Shown here piece after piece: positions 1 through 8,348 of a stretch of 39,636 bases of DNA. The translations under genes and the position numbers were made by a program. The notes beneath the pieces were generated by a model. That model had not been told where the DNA came from. It ran no database searches and saw nothing but the letters and a program-made list of their open reading frames with translations. The DNA comes from an uncultured Bacteroides sp. Its GTDB lineage: Bacteria; Bacteroidota; Bacteroidia; Bacteroidales; Bacteroidaceae. The stretch is taken from NCBI GenBank assembly GCA_944322355.1, contig CALUOT010000026.1, positions 1 to 39,636 of the forward strand. Reading direction: 5' to 3'. Each line of letters starts with the position of its first letter. Position 1 is the stretch's first letter.

Positions 1-57
1 GTTGGATTTGGGAGTAAACCCAGTTAGGTTTTTATCCCAATCCAACTGGATTTTTTT
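1..57 (+). terminator. Rho-independent terminator of an upstream off-window gene
   Basis: Bases 1-13 pair with 35-46 (arms GTTGGATTTGGGA and TCCCAATCCAAC, one bulged T). A nested stem AAACC (16-20)/GGTTT (27-31) lies inside. A run of seven T follows at 51-57. The stem begins at the window edge, so it may extend further left. The simplest reading is the terminator of a + strand gene to the left. An attenuator in the leader of the amylase at 178 is possible, because only about 120 nt separate the T-run from that start. Confidence 0.75.
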
Positions 58-137
58 CATCAGACAACCGGAAGCGAAAAAACAGGCCGTAAACAACTTT
101 TTTAGAGGTAAATTCTCTTTTCATACAAAAAAAGAAT

Positions 138-145
138 TAACTTCG
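138..145 (+). promoter_or_regulatory. Weak candidate -7 element for the GH13 gene
   Basis: TAACTTCG differs at one position from the Bacteroidetes -7 consensus TAnnTTTG and lies 32 bp before the start codon at 178. No clear TTTG sits 19-21 bp upstream, so this is only a candidate. Confidence 0.3.
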
Positions 146-177
146 TGGCCAGTAGATAACCCTTAGAAAGAAGAACT

Positions 178-1875
178 ATGAACAAAGAAAATAAACTGAT
201 TATTTACCAAGTATTTACCAGACTATTTGGCAACAATAACGCCCATTGTACATACAACGGAAGCCTGGCTGAGAACGGATGCGGAAAAATGGCAGACTTC
301 ACCACCAAAGCACTGAATGAAATCAAGAAACTGGGAGTGACCCACATTTGGTATACCGGCATCATCGAACATGCCACACAAACGGACTATCGCCGCTTCA
401 ACATCCGGCCCGACCATCCGGCCATCGTCAAAGGCAAAGCCGGATCGCCTTATGCCATCAAAGACTATTACGATGTAGATCCGGACTTGGCCAAGGACGT
501 ACCCGGCCGAATGAAAGAATTCGAAAACTTGGTTCAGCGTACGCATCGTAGCGGCATGAAAGTGATTATCGACTTTGTGCCGAACCACGTAGCCCGCCAA
601 TACCAATCGGATGCACAACCCGACGGTACTATCCAACTGGGTGGAAACGACAATCCTCAATATGCATTCAGTCCTTACAACAATTTCTACTACATTCCAC
701 AAAGCGCCCTTCATGGACAGTTTGATATGCAAAGTTCCGCTGAAGAACCTTACTATGAATGTCCGGCCAAGGCGACAGGCAACAACCGCTTCGATGCTTA
801 CCCCAACATCAACGACTGGTATGAAACCGTGAAGCTGAATTATGGAGTAGACTATCAGAATGGGGGTACTTGCCACTTCTCGCCCATCCCCGACACTTGG
901 ACCAAGATGCTGGACATTCTCCTGTTCTGGGCAAGCAAGGGAATAGACGGTTTTCGTTGTGACATGGCCGAAATGGTTCCGGTAGAATTTTGGGAATGGG
1001 TCATCCCGCAAGTAAAGGCTGTACATCCCGACCTGCTATTCATAGCCGAAGTATACAATCCGAACGAATATCGCAACTACCTGTTCCGGGGAAAGTTTGA
1101 TTATCTTTATGACAAAGTCGGTTTGTATGACACATTGCGTGCCATCACCTGCGGTCAAGAATCGGCTACAGCCATCACCCGCTGCTGGCAGAACTTGAGT
1201 GGCATAGAAAGACAGATGCTGAACTTTCTGGAGAATCACGATGAACAACGCATCGCTTCCGACTTTTTTGCCGGCTCCCCTTCAAAAGCTATCCCCGCTC
1301 TGATTGTCTCTGCCTGCATGAATACGAATCCCATGATGATTTATTTCGGACAAGAATTTGGTGAAATGGGGATGGATAGCGAAGGCTTCAGCGGTCGCGA
1401 CGGACGCACTACCATCTTTGACTATTGGAGTGTGGATACCATACGCCGTTGGCGCAACAAAGGAACTTTCGATGGCAAGCTGCTGACAGAACACGAAAAG
1501 AACTTATACAACACTTACCAACGCATACTGACGCTCTGCCTGAATGAAAAAGCCATCTCCCAAGGCGTCTTCTTCGACCTAACGTATGCCAATTTGAACG
1601 GATGGCGTTTCAACGAACACAAACAATACGCTTTCCTACGAAAATATGAAAACGAATTGTTGCTCATTGTCGTGAACTTCGACTATATGGCAGTCAATGT
1701 AGCAGTCAATATACCTTCGCATGCCTTCGACTTCCTGCACTTGCCGCATATCGACCGCTACGAAGCAACAGACTTGCTGACGGGTAGAAAAGAATCCATC
1801 AGCCTGCTGCCTCATAAAGCAACAGACGTACCCGTACCCGGCCATAGCGGAACAATCCTTAAGATTACCTTATAA
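178..1875 (+). CDS. Cytoplasmic GH13 alpha-amylase family glycosidase
   Basis: This 565-residue protein has the alpha-amylase (GH13) barrel. Visible signatures are the N-terminal YQVFTRLFG strand, the region-I-like DFVPNHVARQ, the nucleophile in GFRCDMAE (D262), the acid/base in FIAEVYNP (E291) and the transition-state Asp in ENHDEQR (D355). It should hydrolyse or rearrange alpha-1,4-glucans. The C-terminal ~110 residues form a beta-rich domain C. There is no signal peptide, so it is probably cytoplasmic and acts on imported maltooligosaccharides or glycogen. It stands alone, with no sus-type genes beside it. Its stop is only 4 bp from the stop of the convergent RSH gene, leaving no room for a separate terminator. 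Substrate specificity cannot be read from the sequence. Confidence 0.92.
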   Translation: MNKENKLIIYQVFTRLFGNNNAHCTYNGSLAENGCGKMADFTTKALNEIKKLGVTHIWYTGIIEHATQTDYRRFNIRPDHPAIVKGKAGSPYAIKDYYDVDPDLAKDVPGRMKEFENLVQRTHRSGMKVIIDFVPNHVARQYQSDAQPDGTIQLGGNDNPQYAFSPYNNFYYIPQSALHGQFDMQSSAEEPYYECPAKATGNNRFDAYPNINDWYETVKLNYGVDYQNGGTCHFSPIPDTWTKMLDILLFWASKGIDGFRCDMAEMVPVEFWEWVIPQVKAVHPDLLFIAEVYNPNEYRNYLFRGKFDYLYDKVGLYDTLRAITCGQESATAITRCWQNLSGIERQMLNFLENHDEQRIASDFFAGSPSKAIPALIVSACMNTNPMMIYFGQEFGEMGMDSEGFSGRDGRTTIFDYWSVDTIRRWRNKGTFDGKLLTEHEKNLYNTYQRILTLCLNEKAISQGVFFDLTYANLNGWRFNEHKQYAFLRKYENELLLIVVNFDYMAVNVAVNIPSHAFDFLHLPHIDRYEATDLLTGRKESISLLPHKATDVPVPGHSGTILKITL

Positions 1876-1879
1876 CCGC

Positions 1880-4093
1880 TTAATTCCGGGACACTTGCTT
1901 TACCCCTTTCACCGTACGCAGTTTTTTAATAAGCGTTTCCAAACGTCCGGTATCCCCTACCATGACGGTCAATGTTCCTGAGAACAGGCCGTCATGGGAA
2001 TCGATGCCGATGCTGCGTAAGGTTATCCCCGTCTCCTTGGAAATGATAGAGGTGATGTTAGTTACAATACCGATATCATCGTGACCTACCACACGCAACG
2101 TAATGGAATACTGGGTTCCTTCGGATTTTCCGGCCCAGCGAGCGCGCACAATACGATAACCGAAACGAGCCCGCAGTTCAGCAGCATTGGGACAATCCTG
2201 ACGATGAATCTTGATGCCTCCCGTCACACTGACAAAACCAAACACATCATCTCCATAAATAGGATTACAACATCTGGCCAACTTAAAATCAATCCCCTTC
2301 AGATTCTGGTCAATAACCAATACATCTTCCTTAGTCGTCCCTTCCTCCTGTACCGACGGTAAGTTATATTCTTCCGCACTCCGGTATGGCACTTCATCAC
2401 GAAGTTCATTTTCCCGCTTCTGCATCTCCAGGTATCGGTCGATAACCTCATTGACATCCAGTGTGTCATCGGCAATAGCCTGGTAGAACTCTGTCACTAC
2501 CTTGTAACCCATACGTTTGATGAGACGCATCATGACTGCTTCATCATAGTCTATCTTCCGGTTTTTGAATTTACGTTCCAACGTTTCGCGAGCAAAAGCA
2601 GTCTGTTTCGATGCCATTTCCTTCAGGGCCTGCCTAATTTTGGTACGCGCCTTTGAAGTAGTTACAATGTTCAGCCAATCCTGCTTGGGAGTCTGTGTAT
2701 TCGAGGTCATGATTTCCACCTGATCTCCACTTTGAAGCACTTGTTTCAACTGCACATTCTTACCATTCACCTTAGCCCCAATGCACTTGCATCCCAGCTT
2801 GGTATGGATATGAAAAGCAAAATCAAGCACTGTGGCTCCCTTTCCCAGTTTGAACAAATCACCTTTAGGCGTGAAGACAAACACTTCATCTTCGTACAAA
2901 TCGAGTTTGAAACGATCCATGGCTTCCAGATCGCTATCCGAACTTTCCAAGGCTTCACGTACGGAAGTAAGCCATTCATCCAATCCACTCTCCCCCTTAA
3001 TTCCTTTATAACGCCAATGAGCGGCAAGACCCCGTTCGGCAATCTCGTCCATGCGCTCGGTACGTATCTGTACTTCCACCCATTTCCCTTCCGGTCCCAT
3101 TACAGTGATATGCAACGACTCATACCCATTGCTCTTGGGTACAGACAACCAGTCGCGCAGTCGTTTGGGATTAGGCTGATACATATCCGTAACGATGGAA
3201 TAGGCCTGCCAACACTCCAGCTTTTCCTTATCCAAAGGAGAATCAAGAATAATACGGATGGCAAACAAGTCATAGACACCCTCGAAAGGACATTTCTGTT
3301 TCTTCATCTTCTGATAAATGGAATGAATAGACTTGGTACGCCCTTTAATATGAAATGTCAGTCCAGCTTCTTCCAGTTTCTTCTGCACCGGCCGGATAAA
3401 AGCTTCGATATAACGGTCGCGGGCAGCCTTCGTTGCATTCAACTTCTCCTTAATGTGATAATACACATCGTGCTCAGTATACTTCAACGAGAGGTCTTCC
3501 AGTTCGGATTTCAGTTTATACAAACCCAATTTGTGAGCCAAGGGTGCATAGAGATAGGCGGCTTCATTGGCCACCCGCCGCCGAGCCTCATCATTTTCAG
3601 CATCCTTAATCTGCCGCATGACATTCACCCGATCGGCAATCATAATAAGAATGACGCGCATGTCCTCAGCAAACGAAAGCAACAGGTTACGGAAATTCTC
3701 CGACTCAATCGTCGGACTCTTATCATATAATTCGTTGACCCGTATCAGTCCGCGAATAATGCCAGCCACATCTTCACCGTACTGTTTCTCCACTTCTTCT
3801 GTGGTATAAGTACCGCAACGCACGGAGTCATGCAACATGATTCCTAAAATAGAGGCACGCCGCATACCGATTTCTTCAGCCACAATGACCGCCGTCTGCA
3901 TATCTTTAATAATAGGATTCAGCCCAAAAACATCGCGCTGGATACGATCATTCTGTATGGAATGAATCAGATGGAATTTCAATTTCCGACAGTCACCTTT
4001 CTGCAACGTATCGCCGGAAAGTTGCAATAGTTTCCGATAAAGGACAAACAGCCATTTCTTCTCTTCTGCGGTAAAAAAATCGTCAATAACCAT
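1880..4093 (-). CDS. relA: RelA/SpoT homologue with intact synthetase and degenerate hydrolase site
   Basis: A long RSH enzyme of 737 residues for (p)ppGpp metabolism in the stringent response. Domains in order: HD-type region (about 35-190), synthetase (about 230-360, with GRTKSIHSIYQKM, YDLFAIRII, RLRDWLSVPKSNGYESLH and EVQIRTERM), TGS (about 400-460, VFVFTPKGDLFKL), a helical/zinc-finger-like segment with LARCCNPI, and a C-terminal ACT domain. The HD dyad is present (H88-D89), but the ED that normally follows in HDxxED is RC (92-93). The expected metal-ligand His before it is not evident, and LADRLHNMR has become IADRVNVMR. I infer a synthetase-only, RelA-like role, with hydrolysis left to another RSH elsewhere. 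It is monocistronic and convergent with the GH13 gene. Confidence 0.93.
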   Translation of the reverse strand: MVIDDFFTAEEKKWLFVLYRKLLQLSGDTLQKGDCRKLKFHLIHSIQNDRIQRDVFGLNPIIKDMQTAVIVAEEIGMRRASILGIMLHDSVRCGTYTTEEVEKQYGEDVAGIIRGLIRVNELYDKSPTIESENFRNLLLSFAEDMRVILIMIADRVNVMRQIKDAENDEARRRVANEAAYLYAPLAHKLGLYKLKSELEDLSLKYTEHDVYYHIKEKLNATKAARDRYIEAFIRPVQKKLEEAGLTFHIKGRTKSIHSIYQKMKKQKCPFEGVYDLFAIRIILDSPLDKEKLECWQAYSIVTDMYQPNPKRLRDWLSVPKSNGYESLHITVMGPEGKWVEVQIRTERMDEIAERGLAAHWRYKGIKGESGLDEWLTSVREALESSDSDLEAMDRFKLDLYEDEVFVFTPKGDLFKLGKGATVLDFAFHIHTKLGCKCIGAKVNGKNVQLKQVLQSGDQVEIMTSNTQTPKQDWLNIVTTSKARTKIRQALKEMASKQTAFARETLERKFKNRKIDYDEAVMMRLIKRMGYKVVTEFYQAIADDTLDVNEVIDRYLEMQKRENELRDEVPYRSAEEYNLPSVQEEGTTKEDVLVIDQNLKGIDFKLARCCNPIYGDDVFGFVSVTGGIKIHRQDCPNAAELRARFGYRIVRARWAGKSEGTQYSITLRVVGHDDIGIVTNITSIISKETGITLRSIGIDSHDGLFSGTLTVMVGDTGRLETLIKKLRTVKGVKQVSRN

Positions 4094-4116
4094 AGTTACA
4101 TGTATTTTTGATGGCG

Positions 4117-4124
4117 TAAAGATA
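4117..4124 (-). promoter_or_regulatory. Candidate -7 element for the RSH gene
   Basis: On the - strand this reads TATCTTTA, one base from TAnnTTTG, 24 bp upstream of the start codon at 4093. No convincing -33 element is visible. Confidence 0.35.
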
Positions 4125-4142
4125 GTTTTTTTCTTCTTTTTG

Positions 4143-4174
4143 TTTATGCAGATTGCCTTTTTTTTGTATTTTTG
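4143..4174 (+). promoter_or_regulatory. Bacteroidetes-type promoter of the DUF4301 gene
   Basis: TTTA (4143-4146), 20 bp, then a perfect -7 match TATTTTTG (4167-4174). The element covers the in-frame ATG at 4172, which is why I place the real start at the next ATG, 4205. Confidence 0.6.
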
Positions 4175-4204
4175 GGCATTAATTTATTCAGTATTCAATA
4201 TATT

Positions 4205-5722
4205 ATGTTAACACCGCAAGACAAAGAGTTGCTGAACAAGAAAGGCATCTCAGAAGAACAAATAGCCACGCAACTGGCTTGTTTTGAAAAAGGTTTCCCA
4301 TACCTGAAGTTATTTTCTGCTGCTTCAGTTGAGAACGGTATTCTGGCTCTCGACACGGAGGAGCAAAAGAAATATCTGGACGCATGGGAGGCTTATACAC
4401 AAACTGACAAGGTCGTAGTTAAATTTGTACCCGCATCAGGTGCGGCAAGTCGTATGTTCAAGAACCTGTTCGAATTTTTAGGAGCAGACTACGATGTTCC
4501 CCAAACGGACTTTGAAAAGACATTCTTTGAGAAAATTGAACATTTCGCCTTCTATGATGACCTGAATCAGGCCTGCATGAAGAATACCGGTAAGTACATT
4601 CCTGCCCTGATAACGGAAGGAAACTACAAAGCCATTGTAACCGCCCTCCTTGAAGCAGCCGGATTAAACTACGGTACCTTACCGAAAGGCCTACTCAAGT
4701 TCCATCGGTACGAAGAAGGTAGCCGTACACCGGTTGAAGAACATTTGGTGGAAGGTGCCTTGTATGCAGCCAACAAGAACGGAAAAGTGAACATCCACTT
4801 CACTGTATCGCCCGAACACCGCATTCTATTCAAAGCGTTAGTCGAAGAAAAAGCTTCGGCTTATGCCAAACGATACGGCGTAGAATACAATGTGACTTTC
4901 TCTGAACAGAAACCTAGTACCGACACCATTGCCGCTGATATGAATAACCAACCCTTCCGTGACAACGGGAATTTGGTTTTCCGTCCGGGTGGACATGGAG
5001 CACTTATCGAAAATCTGAATGATCTGGATGCCGACATCATCTTTATCAAAAACATAGATAACGTAGTGCCCGACAGGCTAAAAGGTGACACAATCCTATA
5101 CAAGAAATTGATAGCCGGCGTATTGGTAGCCTTGCAACAAAAAGTATTCAGCTATCTCCAACTACTGGATACAGGCAAATATACCCACGAACAAGTAATT
5201 GAAATTCTGCAATTCGTACAAAAACAATTGCATTGCAAAAATCCGGAAGTAAAAAACCTGGAAGACGCCGAGTTGGTTATCTACTTGAAAAAGAAACTAA
5301 ACCGTCCGATGCGCGTATGCGGCATGGTGAAAAATGTAGGTGAACCCGGTGGAGGCCCCTTCTTGGCTTATAACAGCGATGGAACCATCTCTCTACAAAT
5401 ATTGGAAAGTTCACAAATCGACATGAACGACCCGGAAAAGAAAAACATGTTCGAAAAAGGTACCCATTTCAATCCGGTAGATTTAGTTTGTGCCGTACGT
5501 GGATATAAAGGACAAAAATTTGATCTGACCAACTTCGTAGATAAAGCAACCGGTTTCATCTCCCACAAGTCAAAGAACGGAAAAGAATTGAAAGCATTAG
5601 AACTACCAGGACTGTGGAACGGTGCCATGAGTGACTGGAATACCATCTTCGTAGAAGTACCTCTAAGCACTTTCAATCCCGTAAAAACCGTAAACGACCT
5701 GCTGAGAGAACAACACCAATAA
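4205..5722 (+). CDS. DUF4301 family protein
   Basis: This 505-residue protein matches my recollection of the Bacteroidales DUF4301 family in length and N-terminus (MLTPQDKELLNKKGISEEQI). Its biochemical role is unknown to me. Suggestive stretches are a Gly/Ser-rich FVPASGAASRMFKNL near residue 75, and FRPGGHGALIENLNDLDADI followed by IFIKNIDNVVPD around residue 260. These resemble the base-binding and metal-Asp strands of nucleotidyltransferases, but that is inference. There is no signal peptide or membrane span, so it is probably cytosolic. An in-frame ATG at 4172 is rejected because it lies inside the promoter -7 element. It has its own promoter and is followed by a long hairpin before purT. 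Confidence 0.85.
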   Translation: MLTPQDKELLNKKGISEEQIATQLACFEKGFPYLKLFSAASVENGILALDTEEQKKYLDAWEAYTQTDKVVVKFVPASGAASRMFKNLFEFLGADYDVPQTDFEKTFFEKIEHFAFYDDLNQACMKNTGKYIPALITEGNYKAIVTALLEAAGLNYGTLPKGLLKFHRYEEGSRTPVEEHLVEGALYAANKNGKVNIHFTVSPEHRILFKALVEEKASAYAKRYGVEYNVTFSEQKPSTDTIAADMNNQPFRDNGNLVFRPGGHGALIENLNDLDADIIFIKNIDNVVPDRLKGDTILYKKLIAGVLVALQQKVFSYLQLLDTGKYTHEQVIEILQFVQKQLHCKNPEVKNLEDAELVIYLKKKLNRPMRVCGMVKNVGEPGGGPFLAYNSDGTISLQILESSQIDMNDPEKKNMFEKGTHFNPVDLVCAVRGYKGQKFDLTNFVDKATGFISHKSKNGKELKALELPGLWNGAMSDWNTIFVEVPLSTFNPVKTVNDLLREQHQ

Positions 5723-5750
5723 TTCTGCGTAATAACAATCCTATAAATAG

Positions 5751-5794
5751 CTGTCATGTTGAGTACCCAATAGGATGGGCACTTAACATGACAG
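5751..5794. terminator. Long near-perfect hairpin between the DUF4301 gene and purT
   Basis: CTGTCATGTT (5751-5760) pairs perfectly with AACATGACAG (5785-5794). The stem continues inward through a G-T pair, AGT/ACT, one mismatch and CCCA/TGGG to a 6-nt loop at 5770-5775, giving about 18 pairs. No T-run follows on either strand. It could end the DUF4301 transcript, or be a regulatory structure in the purT leader, 28 nt before that start. Confidence 0.6.
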
Positions 5795-5821
5795 TAATGC
5801 AATATTATTAACATTATACTC

Positions 5822-6988
5822 ATGAAGAAAATACTATTATTAGGCTCCGGCGAACTAGGTAAGGAATTTGTGATTGCCGCCCAACGATTGGGACAATACG
5901 TCATTGCCTGCGATTCCTATCCGGGAGCTCCTGCCATGCAAGTGGCAGATGAATGCGAAGTATTCAGCATGCTGGACGGAGAGGCATTGGAAAACGTAGT
6001 CAACAAACATCGACCGGATATCATCGTGCCAGAAATCGAAGCAATCCGCACCGAACGGCTTTATGATTTCGAAAAAGAAGGCATACAGGTAGTACCCAGT
6101 GCACGTGCCGTCAATTTCACCATGAACCGCAAGGCCATACGCGACCTGGCTGCTAAAGAATTGGGACTGAAAACAGCTCGCTATTTCTACGCCAAGTCAC
6201 TCAACGAACTCAAGGAGGCAGCCGCCCAAATCGGATTCCCTTGTGTGGTCAAACCGCTAATGTCTTCATCCGGCAAAGGACAATCGCTTGTTCAAAGTGC
6301 TGAAGAACTGGAGCACGCTTGGGAATATGGATGCAATGGAAGCCGAGGTGACATCAAAGAGTTAATCATCGAAGAATTCATTCACTTCGATAGCGAAATC
6401 ACCCTACTGACCGTGACACAACAAAACGGTCCTACCCTCTTCTGCCCTCCTATAGGCCACGTACAAAAAGGAGGAGACTATCGGGAAAGCTTCCAGCCTG
6501 CTCCCATCGATCCGGCCCACCTGAAAGAAGCACAAGAAATGGCTGAAAAAGTGACACGGGCATTAACCGGCGCCGGTATATGGGGAGTAGAATTTTTCCT
6601 CAGCCACGAAAACGGTGTATATTTCTCTGAATTATCGCCTCGTCCGCATGACACCGGTATGGTGACACTGGCTGGTACACAGAATCTGAATGAATTCGAA
6701 CTCCATCTGCGAGCCGTATTGGGACTCCCCATTCCTTGTGTCAAGTTAGAACGCATGGGAGCCAGCGCCGTCATTCTCTCCCCCATCGCCAGTCAAGAAC
6801 AGCCCAACTATCGTGGACTGGAAAAAGTGACCTGCGCAGAAGATGCAGACATCCGAATCTTCGGAAAACCGACCACCCGCGTCAACCGACGCATGGGGGT
6901 AGTGGTATGCAACGCACCGGTAGGCAGTGACTTGAATGCATTGCGCGATAAGGCAAAAGCCCTTGCAGCCCAGGTTGAAGTATTTTAA
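5822..6988 (+). CDS. purT: Formate-dependent phosphoribosylglycinamide formyltransferase (GAR transformylase 2)
   Basis: An ATP-grasp enzyme of 388 residues, the usual PurT length. It makes formyl-GAR from GAR, formate and ATP in step three of purine synthesis without folate. Visible features are the N-terminal dinucleotide-like [29 protein letters not shown], the ATP-grasp lysine strands [31 protein letters not shown], and the metal-binding GVEFFLS...[17 protein letters not shown]. The C-terminus [15 protein letters not shown] is typical. The start codon begins [10 protein letters not shown], which fits the family N-terminus. It is separate from other pur genes. The downstream stretch carries copy A of the 213-bp element. 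Confidence 0.96.
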   Translation: MKKILLLGSGELGKEFVIAAQRLGQYVIACDSYPGAPAMQVADECEVFSMLDGEALENVVNKHRPDIIVPEIEAIRTERLYDFEKEGIQVVPSARAVNFTMNRKAIRDLAAKELGLKTARYFYAKSLNELKEAAAQIGFPCVVKPLMSSSGKGQSLVQSAEELEHAWEYGCNGSRGDIKELIIEEFIHFDSEITLLTVTQQNGPTLFCPPIGHVQKGGDYRESFQPAPIDPAHLKEAQEMAEKVTRALTGAGIWGVEFFLSHENGVYFSELSPRPHDTGMVTLAGTQNLNEFELHLRAVLGLPIPCVKLERMGASAVILSPIASQEQPNYRGLEKVTCAEDADIRIFGKPTTRVNRRMGVVVCNAPVGSDLNALRDKAKALAAQVEVF

Positions 6989-7008
6989 TGATGAATGAGG
7001 GATTCATG

Positions 7009-7221
7009 TTTTGTAAGGAGGTATGTTGAAGGACTTTACATTTAATGTAATGGAGCAGCACATTTAAAGAAATCACCCGGCACATTAAATGTAAATAGAG
7101 GCCACCAAAGACCTGACATCTTGTCAGTTATATACTGCCAAATTTTCTTATATATTCGTGGGCCATTTCATATAAGTGCGTGAGCCATTTCATATATATT
7201 CATGAGGCTTCGCACTTATAT
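7009..7221 (+). repeat. Dispersed noncoding element, copy A, built on 22-bp periodicity
   Basis: This 213-bp stretch, starting 20 bp after the purT stop, matches the reverse complement of 31645-31856 at roughly 85-90% by eye. Block 1 has ACATTTAATGT (7038), ACATTTAAAGA (7060) and ACATTAAATGT (7082), exactly 22 bp apart. The outer two form a 14-bp perfect inverted repeat (7035-7048 with 7082-7095). A hairpin CTGACA-tct-TGTCAG sits at 7113-7127. Block 2 repeats GCCATTTCATATA at 7162 and 7184, and a variant at 7206, again 22 bp apart. It ends in an arm (GGCTTCGCACTTATAT) inverted to ATATAAGTGCGTGAGCC. No reading frame of note runs through it. It fills most of the 368-bp gap between purT and the PstS-like genes. 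Confidence 0.85.
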
Positions 7222-7287
7222 TCTTTTTTGAGGGCAATTACTTAATGCCGATTCATACCTATAAATTATGAATTTTTATTAATCTCC

Positions 7288-7317
7288 TTTGATGGAAAGA
7301 TTATTTTTTTATCTTTA
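7288..7317 (+). promoter_or_regulatory. Promoter of the tandem PstS-like genes
   Basis: TTTG (7288-7291), 18 bp, TATCTTTA (7310-7317), one base from the -7 consensus. The ATG at 7318 directly abuts the element, so translation more likely starts at 7357. Confidence 0.5.
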
Positions 7318-7356
7318 ATGCGAAATTCTAACTTTAAAAACAATGAAAACATCATT

Positions 7357-8319
7357 ATGAAGCTAAAAAACTTATTCCTATCCCTTTTTGCAAGTGCCGT
7401 ATTGATCAACTTGGCGGCTTGCGACAATGACGATGCCCCCATTGAGGGACTTACCGTTTCTAACTTTCCCGTACAGGATGGTTCGGTATCTACCCGTTTT
7501 ATGCGAACTATTGTTGCGGATGAACTGTTAGGGATTAATTATACTTGGCTTGATTTTAATCCTTCCTCTAACGCTTTCATTAGCGTAAATTGGACAATCA
7601 CCCATGACCGTGGAACGACATTGCCTCCGAACTTGCATTCCGGCACCCAAGGCGCTTTCAAGAATCTGATAGACGGAAATGCAGACTTGATACTTACGAC
7701 CCGCCGTTCATCCGAGGAAGAAACGGCCTATGCCCGGCAAAAAGGCATTTCCTTGATAGAGACTCCCATTGCCAAAGACGCGTTCATCTTCCTGGTCAAT
7801 GAGGGGAATCCCGTCCCATCCCTGACCGCCCAACAGATACAAGGCATTTATACGGGAGAGTTCCGGGATTGGTCGGAAATAGGTGGCACCAATCAGCAGA
7901 TTGTTCCTTATTATATTGGAGAAGCCCATTATCCGGACGTATGCGAACGAATGGAATCGTTGGTGATGGACGGACAAGCCATGCTGGATCCTTCGGAACT
8001 GGCCATCGATGAAATAAACTATGGTACAAGGCTTTTTTGCTGGTCAGTACGCGACAATGCGGCCGGCATCATCTATGGATTCCTTGGAGATTACAACCTC
8101 TTGTTAGACAACGCAAAGCAAGGCATCAAAGTCTTAAACGTAAATGGCATCGAACCCAACCGTGAAAACATAGAGAACGGAACCTATCCATTCGTTACGG
8201 AAATCTATGCCGTAATCCGGGCAGACGAAGCCCCGGATAGCATGACGCGAAAGGTATATGACAAGCTGGTGAACGATGGCCAAGCCATTATTGAAGCGAG
8301 CCGGTATATTCCTTACTAA
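7357..8319 (+). CDS. PstS-like substrate-binding lipoprotein, copy 1
   Basis: A 320-residue exported lipoprotein: MKLKNLFLSLFASAVLINLAAC has a signal peptide with lipobox LAAC. The rest resembles the PBP-like (PstS) domain: DGSVSTRFMRT near the N-terminus is like the phosphate-loop DGSxST, GTQGAFKNLIDGNADLILTTR follows, then a second lobe. Known relatives bind phosphate or similar oxyanions for an ABC transporter, but no permease or ATPase gene is nearby, so the ligand and partner are unknown. It is the first of two tandem paralogues separated by 29 bp. The proteins are nearly identical except for residues about 40-95, which are strongly diverged. I chose the start at 7357 rather than 7318 because of the promoter position and the signal peptide. 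Confidence 0.85.
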   Translation: MKLKNLFLSLFASAVLINLAACDNDDAPIEGLTVSNFPVQDGSVSTRFMRTIVADELLGINYTWLDFNPSSNAFISVNWTITHDRGTTLPPNLHSGTQGAFKNLIDGNADLILTTRRSSEEETAYARQKGISLIETPIAKDAFIFLVNEGNPVPSLTAQQIQGIYTGEFRDWSEIGGTNQQIVPYYIGEAHYPDVCERMESLVMDGQAMLDPSELAIDEINYGTRLFCWSVRDNAAGIIYGFLGDYNLLLDNAKQGIKVLNVNGIEPNRENIENGTYPFVTEIYAVIRADEAPDSMTRKVYDKLVNDGQAIIEASRYIPY

Positions 8320-8348
8320 TGCAATAAAACTAACCTAATATACGAAGC

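Noticed and set aside
2732-3730. A 332-codon open frame on the + strand inside the RSH gene
   Set aside because: It is fully antisense to a well-supported conserved enzyme, with a composition typical of a shadow frame and no domain I recognise.
4172-4204. An upstream start for the DUF4301 protein
   Set aside because: The ATG lies within the -7 element of the likely promoter, and the family N-terminus begins at 4205.
5748-5758. The 11-mer ATAGCTGTCAT shared by the purT leader and the region upstream of gap (9421)
   Set aside because: Two copies only, with different surroundings, one inside a hairpin and the other not. It is probably chance.
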